The translations under genes were made by a program, and so were the position numbers. DNA of 64,000 nucleotides from Adenanthera pavonina (Eukaryota > Streptophyta > Magnoliopsida > Fabales > Fabaceae): assembly GCA_026686845.1 (NCBI GenBank), contig JAIVEN010000004.1:23468827-23532826 (forward strand), written 5' to 3'. Shown in pieces: positions 22,248-34,082 of this stretch (positions are counted from its first letter, which is position 1; the number at the start of each line of letters is the position of its first letter). The notes beneath the pieces are model-generated. The model made no database searches. It worked only from the letters and a program-made list of their open reading frames with translations, and was not told the origin of the DNA.

Positions 22248-23908
22248 TGTTGAATCAAGTTTTTTGATGATTCCAAACCAACCTTCAAGATCATGAAATA
22301 AAAATATCAAAGGTACACAAAAGGTTCAAGTGAGGGAATTCTGGAGAAATCAGAGCAAGAATTCATGTAGGATGTTTAACAATGTTTTGATTTGAGTAAA
22401 AGACTTTAATTTGATGAAAAGATGTTTTAAAACCTTGATTCTATGTTAAAACATGGAATATTTGAAAAACACCCACCAACAGATGAAGTTTGAAAGGTTT
22501 ATACTGATCTGTCATTTTGGAAATTCGAACTTTGGCTTTGGAAATTCGAATTTCATACTGAAAATGAACAAGTCTGAAAAGAAGTCTTTCTGACAGATGA
22601 ATTTTGACTTGAGAAAATTCGAATTTTGATGAGTGTATGAAAGGAGCATTCAGTAACAGACGAACTTTGGTTTTTGAAATTTCAAATTTCAAACAAAATA
22701 TAACTTATGAAAACCAAAGAAATTCGTCTGAAATTATGTCAAAGTTCATCTGAAATCAAGTTAAGATTGGATTTCAAAATTGCTCACTGACAGATGAATT
22801 TTGAACATGAAAATTTGAATTTCAGAAACAAAGGTTGTGAGCCTGATATATTGATATGTTGACATATGAATGTCAGTATTTGTAAATTCGAATTTTGAAG
22901 TGAGTCTGAAAAGAGGTCTCTCTAACAGACGAACTTTGCCCTTTGAAAATTTGAATTTTGAATTAGATGAACTACTGTGCCTTATAAGCCAACTACGGAC
23001 AGACAACTTTTGGGGTTCCAAAATTCGAATTTCGAAGGCACTGTGGCAAATTGAAAATACTGTTCACACTTAACAGAACGTCTTCAAACATGAAAATTCG
23101 TATGTCACAACATAGAAACATTTTCCAAAGATCAAAATTTGAACTTTGATTCATGACAGACGAACTTCGAATATTCAATGTTGAAGTCTTTAGCCTTCTG
23201 TTTCTGTGAAATTTGTCTATTGACCAACTGAAATTCGAATTTCAGAGTGTCAGAAGCATTAAATGTGGTTGGTTAACAGATAGTTTTTTAGAGTAATCAT
23301 TGGATAATTTCTCCAACGGATAGATTTTGTTTCTAACGTATAGTTGAGACCTAAATATATAAATATAACATCATTTGAAGTTTTGGGTAACGATTTTAAC
23401 TTTGTACATACTGAAACTCTGCCAAATCATTTACTCAAAGTCTCTTACTCTCTTACTTCAATATTTGTACTCGAACTTTCATATTCACTCTGTCTAAGAG
23501 AGTTTAATCTTTGTAAAACAATCTTATCTTCATCTGGAAGAAAGATTTTCTTGTGAGGGGATATCACAAGTGATTGAGGAAGCACTTAGTAAGAGTGCAT
23601 AGAGTGAAAAAGTGAGCTCTAAAAACAGAGCATCATCTTTGTATTGAGGCATTAGCAAGAAGCCCATTGAATTCTTGCAGAATAGTGGAAAATCTCAAGT
23701 GGTGACTTGAGGACTGGACGTAGGTCAAGTGGAGAGACCGAACCAGGATAAATATATGAATTTTCTTCTCTTTACTACTACATTTACAATTTATTATTTA
23801 TACTCTGTTTTACTATCATACTTTGCTTTCTTCACTTTCTTGACATTTTGTAGAGAATTTTTAATCTTCCCAATTAACCCCCCTCTTGGGAAGCCAACTT
23901 ATCTAACA
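22248..23908 (+). repeat. 5' LTR, Sirevirus copy 1
   Basis: 1661 bp, the same length as the 3' LTR. About 22480-23260 is densely filled with CAGACGAA-type and AAATTCGAATTT-type motifs. Downstream, TATAAATATAAC (23356-23367) may be the core promoter. Confidence 0.92.
22480..23260 (+). repeat. Composite palindromic motif array in the Sirevirus LTR
   Basis: Words of the type CAGACGAACTTT or CAGATGAATTTT (and inverse AAATTCGTCTG), each followed within ~5-20 bp by the palindrome AAATTCGAATTT or a near copy, occur about every 70-130 bp: AAATTCGAA at 22519, 22538, 22616, 22886, 23021 and 23231, and GACGAAC near 22660, 22927 and 23159. The 3' LTR repeats the array (about 32650-33440). Confidence 0.8.
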
Positions 23909-23910
23909 AG

Positions 23911-23930
23911 TGGTATCAGAGCCCAGATTC
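23911..23930 (+). promoter_or_regulatory. Primer binding site, Sirevirus copy 1
   Basis: TGGTATCAGAGCCCAGATTC begins two bases after the 5' LTR. The first 12 bases complement the 3' end of initiator tRNA-Met. Confidence 0.9.
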
Positions 23931-23963
23931 CCAATCAAAGAATTTCACAGTCTAGAAATTAAA

Positions 23964-26900
23964 ATGGCTGGCTTTGAAGAAAACATACTACCAGATGGAA
24001 ACAACACAAATAGACCACCTAGCTTCAGTGGAGAACACTATGGTTACTGGAAGATGAGGATGCAAATCTATCTCCAGTCAATTGATCTAGACATCTGGTC
24101 AGTCATTCAGAAGGGAGATTTTGTCCCAATGGCTTTGGAAGATGACGGGAAGTATAGAGAAAAGCCAAAAGCTGAATGGAATGAGGAAGATAGAAGAAGA
24201 GTCTTGCTGAACTTCAAGGCAAAATACTACTTGGTCAGTGCTTTGAATCAAGACGAATTCTACAGAGTCTCTCAATGTTCTACTGCCAAAGAAATATGGG
24301 ATACCTTGCAAATTGCTCATGAAGGAACAACTTGAGTCAGGGAAAACAAACTGAATACATGCATAGGTGAATACGAAAGCTTTTGAATTGCTCAAGGAGA
24401 AAATGTAAATGAGCTACAAAAGAGATTCACCCTCATTGTGAATCAACTGAAGAGTTTGGGAAAGGAGTACACTCAGACAGAAAAGGTCAAAAAGATCCTC
24501 AAGGCTCTCCCTCTGGAATGGTAACCCAAAGTAATAGCAATAAAGGAAGCCAGAGGAGAATCAATGGCCTCTGTCACATCTCTTTATGGCAGCCTCGAGG
24601 AGTATGAAGGAAAAATGAAGGCTCTCAAAGAGGCTGAACTAGACAGAAAGAAGAAAGGTCTTGCTCTGAAAGCTGCTGAGGAGAAAGAAGAGGAATCTAA
24701 TGATGGAGATGAACTAGATGAAGAAACTCTAGCTATGATAGCCAGAAAATTTGGAAGATTCTACAACAAGAAGAGAAACAATAAAATCTTCAAGAAAGAA
24801 GCAGCTGGAGAGAGCAAGAGAGAAGCAAAAGAACCTGTCACTTGCAATGAGTGTAAAAAGCAGGGACATATCAAATGGGAATGTCCACATTGCCTCAAGA
24901 AGCAAGAGAAAGAAAAGAAATCTACAGACAAAGGTAAGAAGAAAAGAGCTTACATCTCATCAATATGGGGCAACAGCTCAGATAAAGAAGAAGATGATGA
25001 AGATGAAATTGCCAACATCTGTCTGATGGCACTTGCCTCAGAAGAAGCTGAAATCCCATGCAGCAGTGATCAAGAAGATGAGGTATATGAATCTGAACCT
25101 TCCTATTCTGAATTACTGGATGCATTTTATGAGCTAAATGATGAATTTATTAAAGTTTCAAGAGAATTGAAGCAGGCTAAGAAAAAGATTAACAAACTAG
25201 AATCTCAATGCAACATCTCTGAAATTACTTCTCTACCTATTGCTGAATCTGCTTGCTGTAAATCATGCATTGAACTAAAGCAAACTAATGAATATCTAGT
25301 GAAAAGCATGTCTAGGCTTACTAAAGGTAAAGATATATTGTTTGCTTTAATGGGAAGCCAAAGAATATCACAAGAAAAGGATAGACTTGGCTATGATCCT
25401 TGTGCTGTAAAAGAAAAGATTAGGAAGAAAAATCAGAATGTGTACATGAGACATTTTGTGTATGCTAGTGGTAATAGAAAGAAAGATCATATGTCACATC
25501 ACATTGAAACATATAATCAACCAAGACATGCAAAACAAAAATATTATCTACATTGTTTTCTTCCTACTTCTCAATCCAGCAGTCCCTTTACCATCTATCA
25601 CTTCTGTAACAAGAAGGGACATATTTCTAATTCATGTGCTTTAAAGAAAAATGGACTTGACAAGAAGGTTAAATGGATTCCCAAAGGTACATTTGTATCT
25701 AGGGAAAACACTACTGACAGAAAAGGACCCAAGCAAATTTGGGTACCTAAAAGGAAAGTATGAACTTTGTCTTACAGGTTTATCTTAAAGCTAGAAAGAG
25801 CAACAAATGGTATATGGACAGTGCTTGCTCAAGCCATATGACTGGTGATAAGGAGAAGTTCATCACCCTTAAAGACAAAAAAGGAGGAATGGTGACCTTT
25901 GGAGGTGATCAATATGGCAAAATAGTTGGCATTGGTATTGTGGGCAAGAATCCTAAAACATCCATTGAAGAGGTGCTGTTTGTGATTAGCCTCAACCACA
26001 ATCTACTAAGTGTGAGCCAGACATGTGACAGAGAAAACTGGTGCTATTTGACTTGAAATTCTGCCTGGTCATCAAAAAAAGTGATCACAAAGTAATCCTC
26101 AAAGCTCAAATGAATAGTAATTGCTATACTATTGATCTTGATGAACTTCATCCCTTAGATTCTGTCTGCTTGATTAGTCAGGATAATGATAGCTGGTTGT
26201 GGCATAGAAGGTTAGCTCATGTTAATATGAATCAACTATCAAAACTGCTTAAAAATGAGTTAGTTACTGGCCTGCCAAAAATCACTTTTGAAAAAGACAG
26301 AGTGTGATGCATGCCTAAGAGGAAAACAAACTAAATCTTCTTTTAAATCTAAAAATGTAGTCACCACAACTAGACCACTAGAACTATTACATATGGATCT
26401 AATTGGTCCATCTAGGGTAAAAAGCATTAGTGGAAATCTGTATGTGCTTGTACTCATAGATGAATACTCTAGATTTACATGGACATTGTTTTTTTTCTCT
26501 AAAAGTGATACCTTTGATGCATTTGTTACCTTAGCCAAGAAAGTGAAAAATGAGAAGGGTATTTCTATTGTGTCTACCAGGTCAGATCATGGAGGAGAGT
26601 TTAAGAACTCATATTTCCTGGAGTATTGTAATGAGCATGGAATTGATCACAACTTCTCAGCTCCAAGAACTCCTCCACAGAATGGAGTAGTAGAGAGGAA
26701 GAACAGAACAATTGGAGAGATAGCTAGAGCTATGTTGAATGAAAAGGAACTCTCTCAAGTATTCTGGGCTGATGTAGTAAACACAGTAAGCTATATCGTA
26801 AATAGAGCCTATATCAGACCAATCCTTAGGAAGACTCCTTATGACCTGTACAAAGGAAGAAAGCCAAACCTCTCACATCTCCATGTGTTCGGCTGCAAGT

Positions 26901-28920
26901 GCTTCATCCACAACAATGGAAAAGAGAATCTGGGTAAGTTTGATGCCAAATCTGATGAAGGTATATTTCTGGGCTATTCTAGTAGGAGTAAAGCATATAG
27001 AGTTTTTAATAAAAAATCTAAATTGGTAGAAGAATCCATACATATAGTATTTATTGAAAATGAAACTGCTTTTAAACATATAACTGATAAGGATGATCTT
27101 GTCTTTAACTTTAAAAAGCTAGATATTTCTGATGAAGGTAAGATTGAACCTCCAAAAATATCTGAATCTATTAACATAGAGGAAGATATTCAGGAAAGAG
27201 ATTTTGAGGATGAAAATAATGATGAAATGTCTCAAGAACTCCCTAGAGCTTGGAGATATCAAAGGAATCATCCTATTGATCAAGTGATAGGGAATGTTCA
27301 AGAGAGAGTTAAAACCAGAAAACAGTTAAGGGATCAAATGATTAATTGTGCTTTCATTTCACAAATTGAACCTAAATGCATTGAGGAAGCCTTAACTGAT
27401 GAATATTGGATTTTAGCTATGCAAGATGAGTTGAATCAGTTTGAAAGAAATCAAGTTTGAGATTTAGTGCCCAGACCCAAAAATCATCCTGTCATTGGCA
27501 CTAAATGGGTTTTTAGAAATAAACTTGATGAATTAGGGTCAATTATCAGAAATAAAGCTAGATTGGTTGCAAAAGGATATAATCAAGAAGAAGGTTATAA
27601 TCAAGAAGAAGGTATTGATTTTGAAGAAACCTTTGCTCCAGTGGCTAGACTAGAAGCAATTAGAATACTGTTTAGCATATGTATGCATGAAAAATATTTT
27701 GTTGTATCAAATGGATGTGAAGAGTACTTTTCTAAATGGATATATTATGAAAGAGGTTTATGTAGATCAACCTCCAGGCTTTGAGGACTCTACAAAACCA
27801 AACCATGTTTATAAACTGAAGAAAGCCCTTTACAGTTTAAAGCAAGCCCTTAGAGCATGGTATGAAAGATTAAGTAATTTTCTAACTGAAAAAGAGTTCA
27901 ACAGAGGAAAAGTAGATACAACCTTATTCACTAAGAAAGAAAATAAAGATTTACTTCTTGTTCAAATCTATGTTGATGATATTATATTTGGTGCTACTAA
28001 TGAATCTCTTTGCAAGAATTTTTTTAAGCTAATGCAGGGAGAATTCGAAATGTCCATGATGGGTGAACTCAACTTTTTCCTTGGATTGCAAATCAGGTAG
28101 TGTGATAATGGTATCTTTCTCAACCAATCCAAGTATCTGAAGGAATTGCTAAAGAAGTTTAGGATGGAGAATGCCAAGCCAATGGGAACACCTATGGCTA
28201 TAACAACCAAACTGGATATGGATGAAAAAGAGAAAATGCTTGACATAACCTTGTATAGAAGAATGATTGGATCCCTACTGTACCTAATTACTAGCAGACC
28301 TGACATCATGTTTAGTGTTTGTATGTGTGCAAGATTCCCATCATGTCCCAAGGAAACTCATGCAACTACTGTGAAGCGTATCTTCAGATATCTTATTGGA
28401 ACATCACAAATGGGCCTTTGGTATCCAAAGGGCAATAGAGAAGATCTCAAAGGATACACTGATGCTGACTTTGCAGAATCCAAAACTGATAGAAAAAGCA
28501 CAAGTGGAACTTATCAGTTTCTTGGAGGATCCTTGGTTTCTTGGTTTAGCAAAAAGCAAAACAGTGTGGCCTTATCCACGACAGAAGCTGAATATGTTGC
28601 AGTTGGAAGCTGTTGTGCCCAAATCATCTGGATGAAACAGCAGCTTGAAGATCTTGAGGCTGAGATTAAAGAAATACCAATAATATGTGATAACCAAAGA
28701 ACCATTAACATCACAAAGAATCTTGTCATGCATTCAAGGATAAAACATATTGAAATTAGGCACCACTTCATAAGGGATCATGTTCTAAAAGGAGAAATTA
28801 GATTAGAATAGATTCCAACACAAGATCAAGTTGCTGACATCTTGACAAAGCCTCCATCAGAAGATAGACATTGCAAAATTAGAAGAGAATTGGGTATGGT
28901 AAATCCTAATGAACTGTAAG
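23964..28920 (+). pseudogene. Sirevirus gag-pol, copy 1 (multiply broken)
   Basis: Gag starts at ATG 23964 (MAGFEENILPDG). It has a UBN2-type capsid region (YWKMRMQIYL), a CCHC knuckle CNECKKQGHIKWEC near 24845, acidic and coiled segments, and a second knuckle CNKKGHISNSC near 25602. It ends at TGA 25761-25763. Protease (WYMDSACSSHMTG) follows in the -1 frame. Then come the pre-integrase motif (WLWHRRLAHVNMNQLSKL, CDACLRGKQ), the integrase core (HMDLIGPSR, SDHGGEF, NGVVERKNR), RT (GTKWVFRNK, YVDD at ~27970) and RNase H (GYTDADFAESKTDRKSTSGT, STTEAEYVA). Pol ends at TAA 28918-28920. Stops in frame: 24333, 24384, 24522, 27458, 28098 and 28809; frameshifts near 26040, 26295 and 27685. An 18-bp in-frame tandem duplication lies at ~27576-27611. 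Confidence 0.9.
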
Positions 28921-29916
28921 TAAGTCCTTGTACAATTCTGTCTCTAGATTTTCTAACAGTAAATTAATTCTAACTTAAGCATCAGAGAAAGTTTAATATA
29001 AGTTGCAGGTGCTCCTCATGAGTTTGAATGACACTAGATCTGAAAAATGGAGCAAATCAGAATACAACAGTTAAAAGGAGAAAGAGACAGCAAGAAATCT
29101 GAGTTCTGGATCCATTCTGTAAGTTTTTAAAGTTGAAATTCATATCTTAGTTGTGTGTTAGACAAATTTCCTTGATAAAATATGTTTCTGAACAAGTCAG
29201 CATGGTCAACATTCGAATTTGGATGCCCAACAGACAAACTTCAGCTTGGTATACATTGGAACAGTTCTTGGTGGTCCCTCAAAATTCGTCTGTTGGTCCT
29301 TGAAAGTTCAAAATTTCAAAAATAAAAGTTTCAAAGTTATGTTTGTCCAACATGATACTAATACAAATGATTATTTCTTAACATACGCATGTTGGAGAAC
29401 CTTTGCAAAGTAAAGAAATTTGAATTTCTGATTCAAAATTCGTCTGTTGAAACTTGCTCATAATGTTGAATCTCTGAAAGATGAATGTTCATATGCATAA
29501 TTCATCCATTGAATGTTGCATTGAATGTTTCTTGATGCTTGCTCTTCAAAATTCGAACTTTGTTGAATCAAAGTTCGTCTATTCATCCTGTGCTGATTAA
29601 ACCAAGCCTCTGTCAGACGAACTTTCAAAAGAAAATTCATCTATCAGTGAGCTTTGCTAAATAGTTTAATTTTTAACTGCTCGAAGTTAAAATTTTGAGC
29701 CCTTAAAATTCGTCTGTCAAGTGGTTACTTACGTTAAAACTAATGGTTTTCCTCTTAACAGACGCAACCCTATTCACTCCTTCTCTGAGTCTGTTCAAAT
29801 TCTCTCTTCAATGCTCTTAAATTCTAACTGAAAATCTTCATTTCCCACCATTTAAACTCCCTTTTGCATCCTATATACCCATTCCCAGCTTCATTCTGAA
29901 ACATTCATCCACAGAA
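28921..29916 (+). other. Pol to third-ORF spacer with motif array (Sirevirus copy 1)
   Basis: Non-coding spacer of ~1 kb. From about 29210 to 29730 it carries the LTR-type words AAATTCGTCTGT, CAGACGAAC and AAATTCGAAC at short spacing, so the motif is found in both non-coding parts of the element but not in the ORFs. It probably holds the leader or promoter of the third ORF; CTATATACCC at 29871-29880 is a weak TATA candidate. Confidence 0.6.
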
Positions 29917-32124
29917 ATGGCAAGAGTAAAGAATCCTGAAGCTGGAATAGGAGAGGCACGACCAAAGAGAACGGTCAAATCCCAATATGCCTCAAAGGAA
30001 GGTGAAAAACTGAAGAGAAAAGCCGAATCAAGCAAGGCAACTCCCTCCAAACGACAGAAGACAACCCTAAAGGCAGAATCAAAGAAAGCTGGACCCTCTT
30101 CTTCGAAGAAAGTAGAGCCTTCGGTCCCTGTTCCTGCTGCTAATACAGTTGCTTCCACTTCCTCCTCCAGTACTGAATCTGGAGAATATCAACTCACAAC
30201 AATGCCATTATGGAGCACTCCTTAGATTCAAGAAGAATACTCAACCAAGTTTGCAAGTAAAAAGGTAATCAAGCCTCACTGTGTGAACTTGGAAGATTTC
30301 TTGGTCCCTAACAATTTTGATGCTGGAATATGGATGTTAAGATGTAAGAATCTGTTGGAGATACTGGAGAGGTATGATGATGAAATGGTTAGGACATGGT
30401 ATGTCTCCTTGAAATACAACAATAAGAAGAAGAAGTGGGAGGTCAATATGAGATCAAGGACCATCAGGCTCACAGATGAGACTTTTAATGAAGTATTGGA
30501 AATACCAGGGCAAGATGGCCTTAAGATTGACATCACTGCTTCTGGATATATGGATGAGGCAGAGACTGCTGATGAAAAAGGTGGCCCCTTTCTGAACTAC
30601 AAGAAAAGCACAATCTTGAACACTTTGTTCAGAAGAAAGGAGAATAGGCCAACCATAAACTTGCTAAAGCCCACAGAACTCCATGCTCAAGTAAGGATCC
30701 TACACTACATAGTGTCTAGAATCATCTTCAATAAAGGAGGCAGCTTCAATCTGATCACAAAGGCAAAGGAACATATGATGGCAGCAATCATGTGTGGAAA
30801 GCTCATCAACATGGGACATATCATACTCCAGTGCATGATCAAAGCAAGGGATCAGAGAAAAGATTCCACACTCCCCTATGCAGTAATCATTTCCAGAATT
30901 CTACAATATGCTAGAATTCAACACCTTGAGAAAGGAAAAGGGAAGCCTGCTGAAATTTTCAAGGAAGAGGAACTACAAAGAATGGGGATTGAGAGAAATG
31001 AAGGAAGATGGATTAGGAAGGGAGCAGGAAAATCTGAAGATCTATTCTTTGTTGAAGATGCCTCCCTACAGCAAGAAGGTACCTCTGAGGCTCTTGCAAG
31101 ACCTACTCCTCAGCCTTCTCAGCCTGTCCCATCTCCATCTTTGCCTGCTCACATTCCATCTACTCCCTCCTTTCATGCCAAGCCAACCAAGATCACTGAG
31201 CTGTATGACAGTTTGTCTACACTCATACTTAGCATCAGGGATGAGCAAAATGCCAAATTTGCTCATCTACAAGATCAGATTCATCAGTTGGCCAAGAACA
31301 TGAAAGTGGTTGTTGATGCATATGAAGACATTCAGAGTACAATTCCTGCCACATCAGCTCTACCTCAGCCAGGGCTCTCTGAGCCTACTAAGTCTCCAAC
31401 TCCTGAGCCTTCAAGCCCCTTTGGGCTAGCCTCTTCTGAGCATGATGATGATGCTGTAGATGATACTAAGGCTACTGGTACACTGAGCACACCAAGTCCT
31501 GGACCTCCCTTGGACTATGATATGGAAGAAGAAGGCCCTCGAGATTCAAGCTCTCATGATCTCATTCCAGTAGATGCTCAAGAGTTAATCCTGTCCCAGC
31601 AAGAATTTGAGCAAGTAGAGAGATTAGTGGTAGCCATCTCCACTTCACCATTCATGCCAGCTGCCATAAATGAAGAAAGGAGCATTATGCCTTTTGTTGA
31701 TCTGGAAGCCATTGCACACAATGCTCTCTTACAAGCTCAGAGAAGAAGACTTGAAGAAATGTTTCCTCCTTCTGCTCCATCATCTATTACATATTATGGT
31801 TTCTCGGAGGAAAGAAGGGCACAACTGGCAGTCACAAGGAGAGAAATTTTTGAACTTCTTGAGATTTCTGATGATGAAGATGAAGACACAAGTTCTGAAG
31901 TTTCTAGGCCCTTGCCAAAGCTCAATCCAAAAATGCCATTTGTCCCTGTGACTCTTCAAGCTATTCCAGTGTCTCAAATCCCTCCTCCTGCAGATTTTGT
32001 TCACCTTTCTGATGATGTCAAAAAGGGGGAGAAAAGTGAGAAAACTGGAACTGGAAAGTCTACTACTGAGCCTTCTGGAAAGATGTATAGCAAGAAGACC
32101 AAGTCAAAGAAGAGAAGTGATTAG
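29917..32124 (+). pseudogene. Sirevirus third ORF ('envelope-like'), copy 1, one stop
   Basis: 735 codons in one frame from ATG 29917 to TAG 32122-32124, broken only by TAG at 30223-30225. Parts: a basic N-terminus with a bipartite nuclear-signal-like stretch (KLKRKAESSKATPSKRQK, residues ~30-47); a conserved globular block (~120-370; VNLEDFLVPNNFDAGIW, INMGHIILQ, ISRILQYARIQHLEKGKG) like the putative plant transposon-protein domain found in many plant elements; a Pro/Ser-rich linker; a coiled-coil-like helix (ITELYDSLSTLILSIRDEQN, ~427-475); a second Pro/Ser-rich part; an acidic EISDDEDED patch near 650 and a lysine-rich tail. I see no signal peptide or membrane segment. Its role is unknown; 'envelope-like' describes position only. 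Copy 2 (48497-50698) has nearly the same length. Confidence 0.82.
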
Positions 32125-32401
32125 AACTTAGGCTTGGGTCCTCTTGTAGTGTCATGTTTTGTTTCTGTTGTTTGTGTTTTGTGTTTATGTATTCTGAACT
32201 ACTTTGCATTAATTGTTTTCTGTAAAACAATGATTGCTGAAATGAAAGAATTCCTTGCTTACAATCATCTGTTCCTGTTAATCCTTGAATCTCTTCACTT
32301 GATTTACTATATATGATATCTTTTGAAATATAATGCATGTGTTAAGGGGGAGCTTGTTAAAGCAAACCCAAGTACTAATCCAGTTTGTAAGTTGTTTTGT
32401 C

Positions 32402-32421
32402 ATCATCAAAAAGGGGGAGAA
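32402..32421 (+). promoter_or_regulatory. Polypurine tract, Sirevirus copy 1, with extra upstream copies
   Basis: AAAAAGGGGGAGAA directly precedes the 3' LTR. Similar tracts occur at ~32021 (AAAAAGGGGGAGAAAAG, inside the third ORF) and ~32344 (TTAAGGGGGAGCTTG). Several purine tracts before the 3' LTR are a known Sirevirus trait. Confidence 0.8.
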
Positions 32422-34082
32422 TGTTGAATCAAGTGTTTTGATGATTCCAAACCAACCTTCAAGAGCTTTGAATAAAAATATCAAAGGTTCACAAAAGGTT
32501 CAAGTGAGGGAATTCTAGAGAAATCAGAGCAAGAATTCATGTAGGATGTTTAGCAATGTTTTGATTTGAGTAAAAGACTTTGATTTGATGAAAAGATATT
32601 TTAAAACCTTGATTCATTATTAAAACATGGAATATTTGAAAAACACCCACCAACATACGAAGTTTGAAAGGTTTATACTGATATGTCATCTTGGAAATTT
32701 GAACTTTAGCTTTAGAAATTCGAATTTCATACTGAAAATGAACAGGTCTGAAAAGAGGTCTCTCTGACAGATGAATTTTGACTTGAGAAAATTCGAATTT
32801 TGATGAGTGTATGAAAGGAGCATTCAGTAACAGACGAACTTTGGATTTTGAAAATTCAAATTTCAAACAAAATATAACTTATGAAAACCAAAGAAATTCG
32901 TCTGAAATTATGTCAAAGTTCATCTGAAATCAAGTTAAGATTGGATTTCAAAATTGCTCACTGACAGATGAAATTTGAACATGAAAATTCAAATTTCAGA
33001 AACAAAGGTTGTGAGCCTGATATATTGATATGTTGACATATGAATGTCAGTATTTGTAAATTCGAATTTTGAAGTGAGTCTGAAAAGAGGTCTCTCTAAC
33101 AGACGAACTTTGCCCTTTGAAAATTTAAATTTTGAATTAGATGAACTACTGTGCCTTATAAGCCAACTACGGACAGACAAATTTTGGGGTTCCAAAATTC
33201 GAATTTCGAAGGCACTGTAGTAAATTGAAAATACTGTCCACACTTAACAGAATGTCTTCAAACATGAAAATTTGTATGTCACAACATAGAAACATTTTCC
33301 AAAGATCAAAATTTGAACTTTGCTTCATGATAGACGAACTTCAGATATTCAATGTTGAAGTCTTTAGCCTTCGGTTTTTGTGAAATTTGTCTGTTGACCA
33401 ACTGAAATTCAAATTTTAGAGTGTCAAAAGTATTAAATGCGGTTAGTTAATGGATAGTTTTTTGGGGTAACCGTTGGATAACTTCTCCAACGGATAGATT
33501 ATGTTTTTAACGTATAGTTGAGACCTAAATTTATAAATATAACATCATTTGAAGCTGTGGGTAACGATTTTAGCTTTGTATATACTGAAACTCTACCAAA
33601 TCATTTACTCAAAGTCTCTTACTCTGTTACTTCAATATTTGTACTCCAACTTTCATATTCACTCTGTCTAAGAGAGTTTAATATTTGTAAAACAATCTTA
33701 TCTTCATCTGGAAGAAAGATTTTCTTGTGAGACGATATCACAAGGGATTGGGGAAGCACTTAGTAAGAGTGCATAGAGTAAAAGAGTGAGCTCTAGAAAC
33801 AGAGCATCATCTTTGTACTGAGGCATTAGCAAGAAGCCCATTGAATTCTTGCAGAATAGTGGAAAATCTCAAGTGGTGACTTGGGGACTGGACATAGGTC
33901 AAGTGGAGAGATCGAACCAGGATAAATATATGAGTTTTCTTCTCTTTACTGCTACATTTTCAGTTTATTCATTTATACTCTGTTTTACTATCATACTTTG
34001 CTTTCTTCACTTTCTTGACATTTTGCAGAGAATTTTTAATCTTCCCAATTCACTCACTCTTGGGAAACCAGCTTATCTAACA
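32422..34082 (+). repeat. 3' LTR, Sirevirus copy 1
   Basis: 1661 bp, collinear with 22248-23908 and differing by scattered substitutions (for example CAAGATCATGAAA versus CAAGAGCTTTGAA). Preceded by a purine tract. Confidence 0.92.

Larger units (their letters stand above)
22248..34082 (+). mobile_element. Sirevirus-type Ty1/copia retrotransposon, copy 1, 11.8 kb
   Basis: Two 1661-bp LTRs (22248-23908, 32422-34082) run TGTTGAATC...TATCTAACA. The flanks CATCC (22243-22247) and TATCC (34083-34087) are a 5-bp duplication with one change, and the uninterrupted LTR at 42245 reads GACATCCTAGGG, confirming the insertion site. Order: LTR, tRNA-Met primer site, gag, protease, integrase, RT, RNase H, a ~1-kb spacer, a third ORF, purine tracts, LTR. 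Integrase before RT defines copia. The large size, the third ORF after pol and repeated purine tracts are Sirevirus hallmarks. The reading frames are broken, so the copy is not autonomous now. Confidence 0.93.

Noticed and set aside
22480..23260. CRISPR-like array
   Set aside because: The repeats are short, irregularly spaced and imperfect, and lie in plant LTRs with no cas genes. They are LTR motif arrays.
25757..25782. A small intron at the gag-protease boundary (GTATGA...TTACAG)
   Set aside because: The GT..AG interval is only ~20 bases, too short for a plant intron, and copy 2 does not keep the GT.
29871..29880. Confident promoter for the third Sirevirus ORF
   Set aside because: CTATATACCC is a weak TATA match and is not shown here to be conserved at the same place in copy 2; it is kept only as a remark in the spacer entry.
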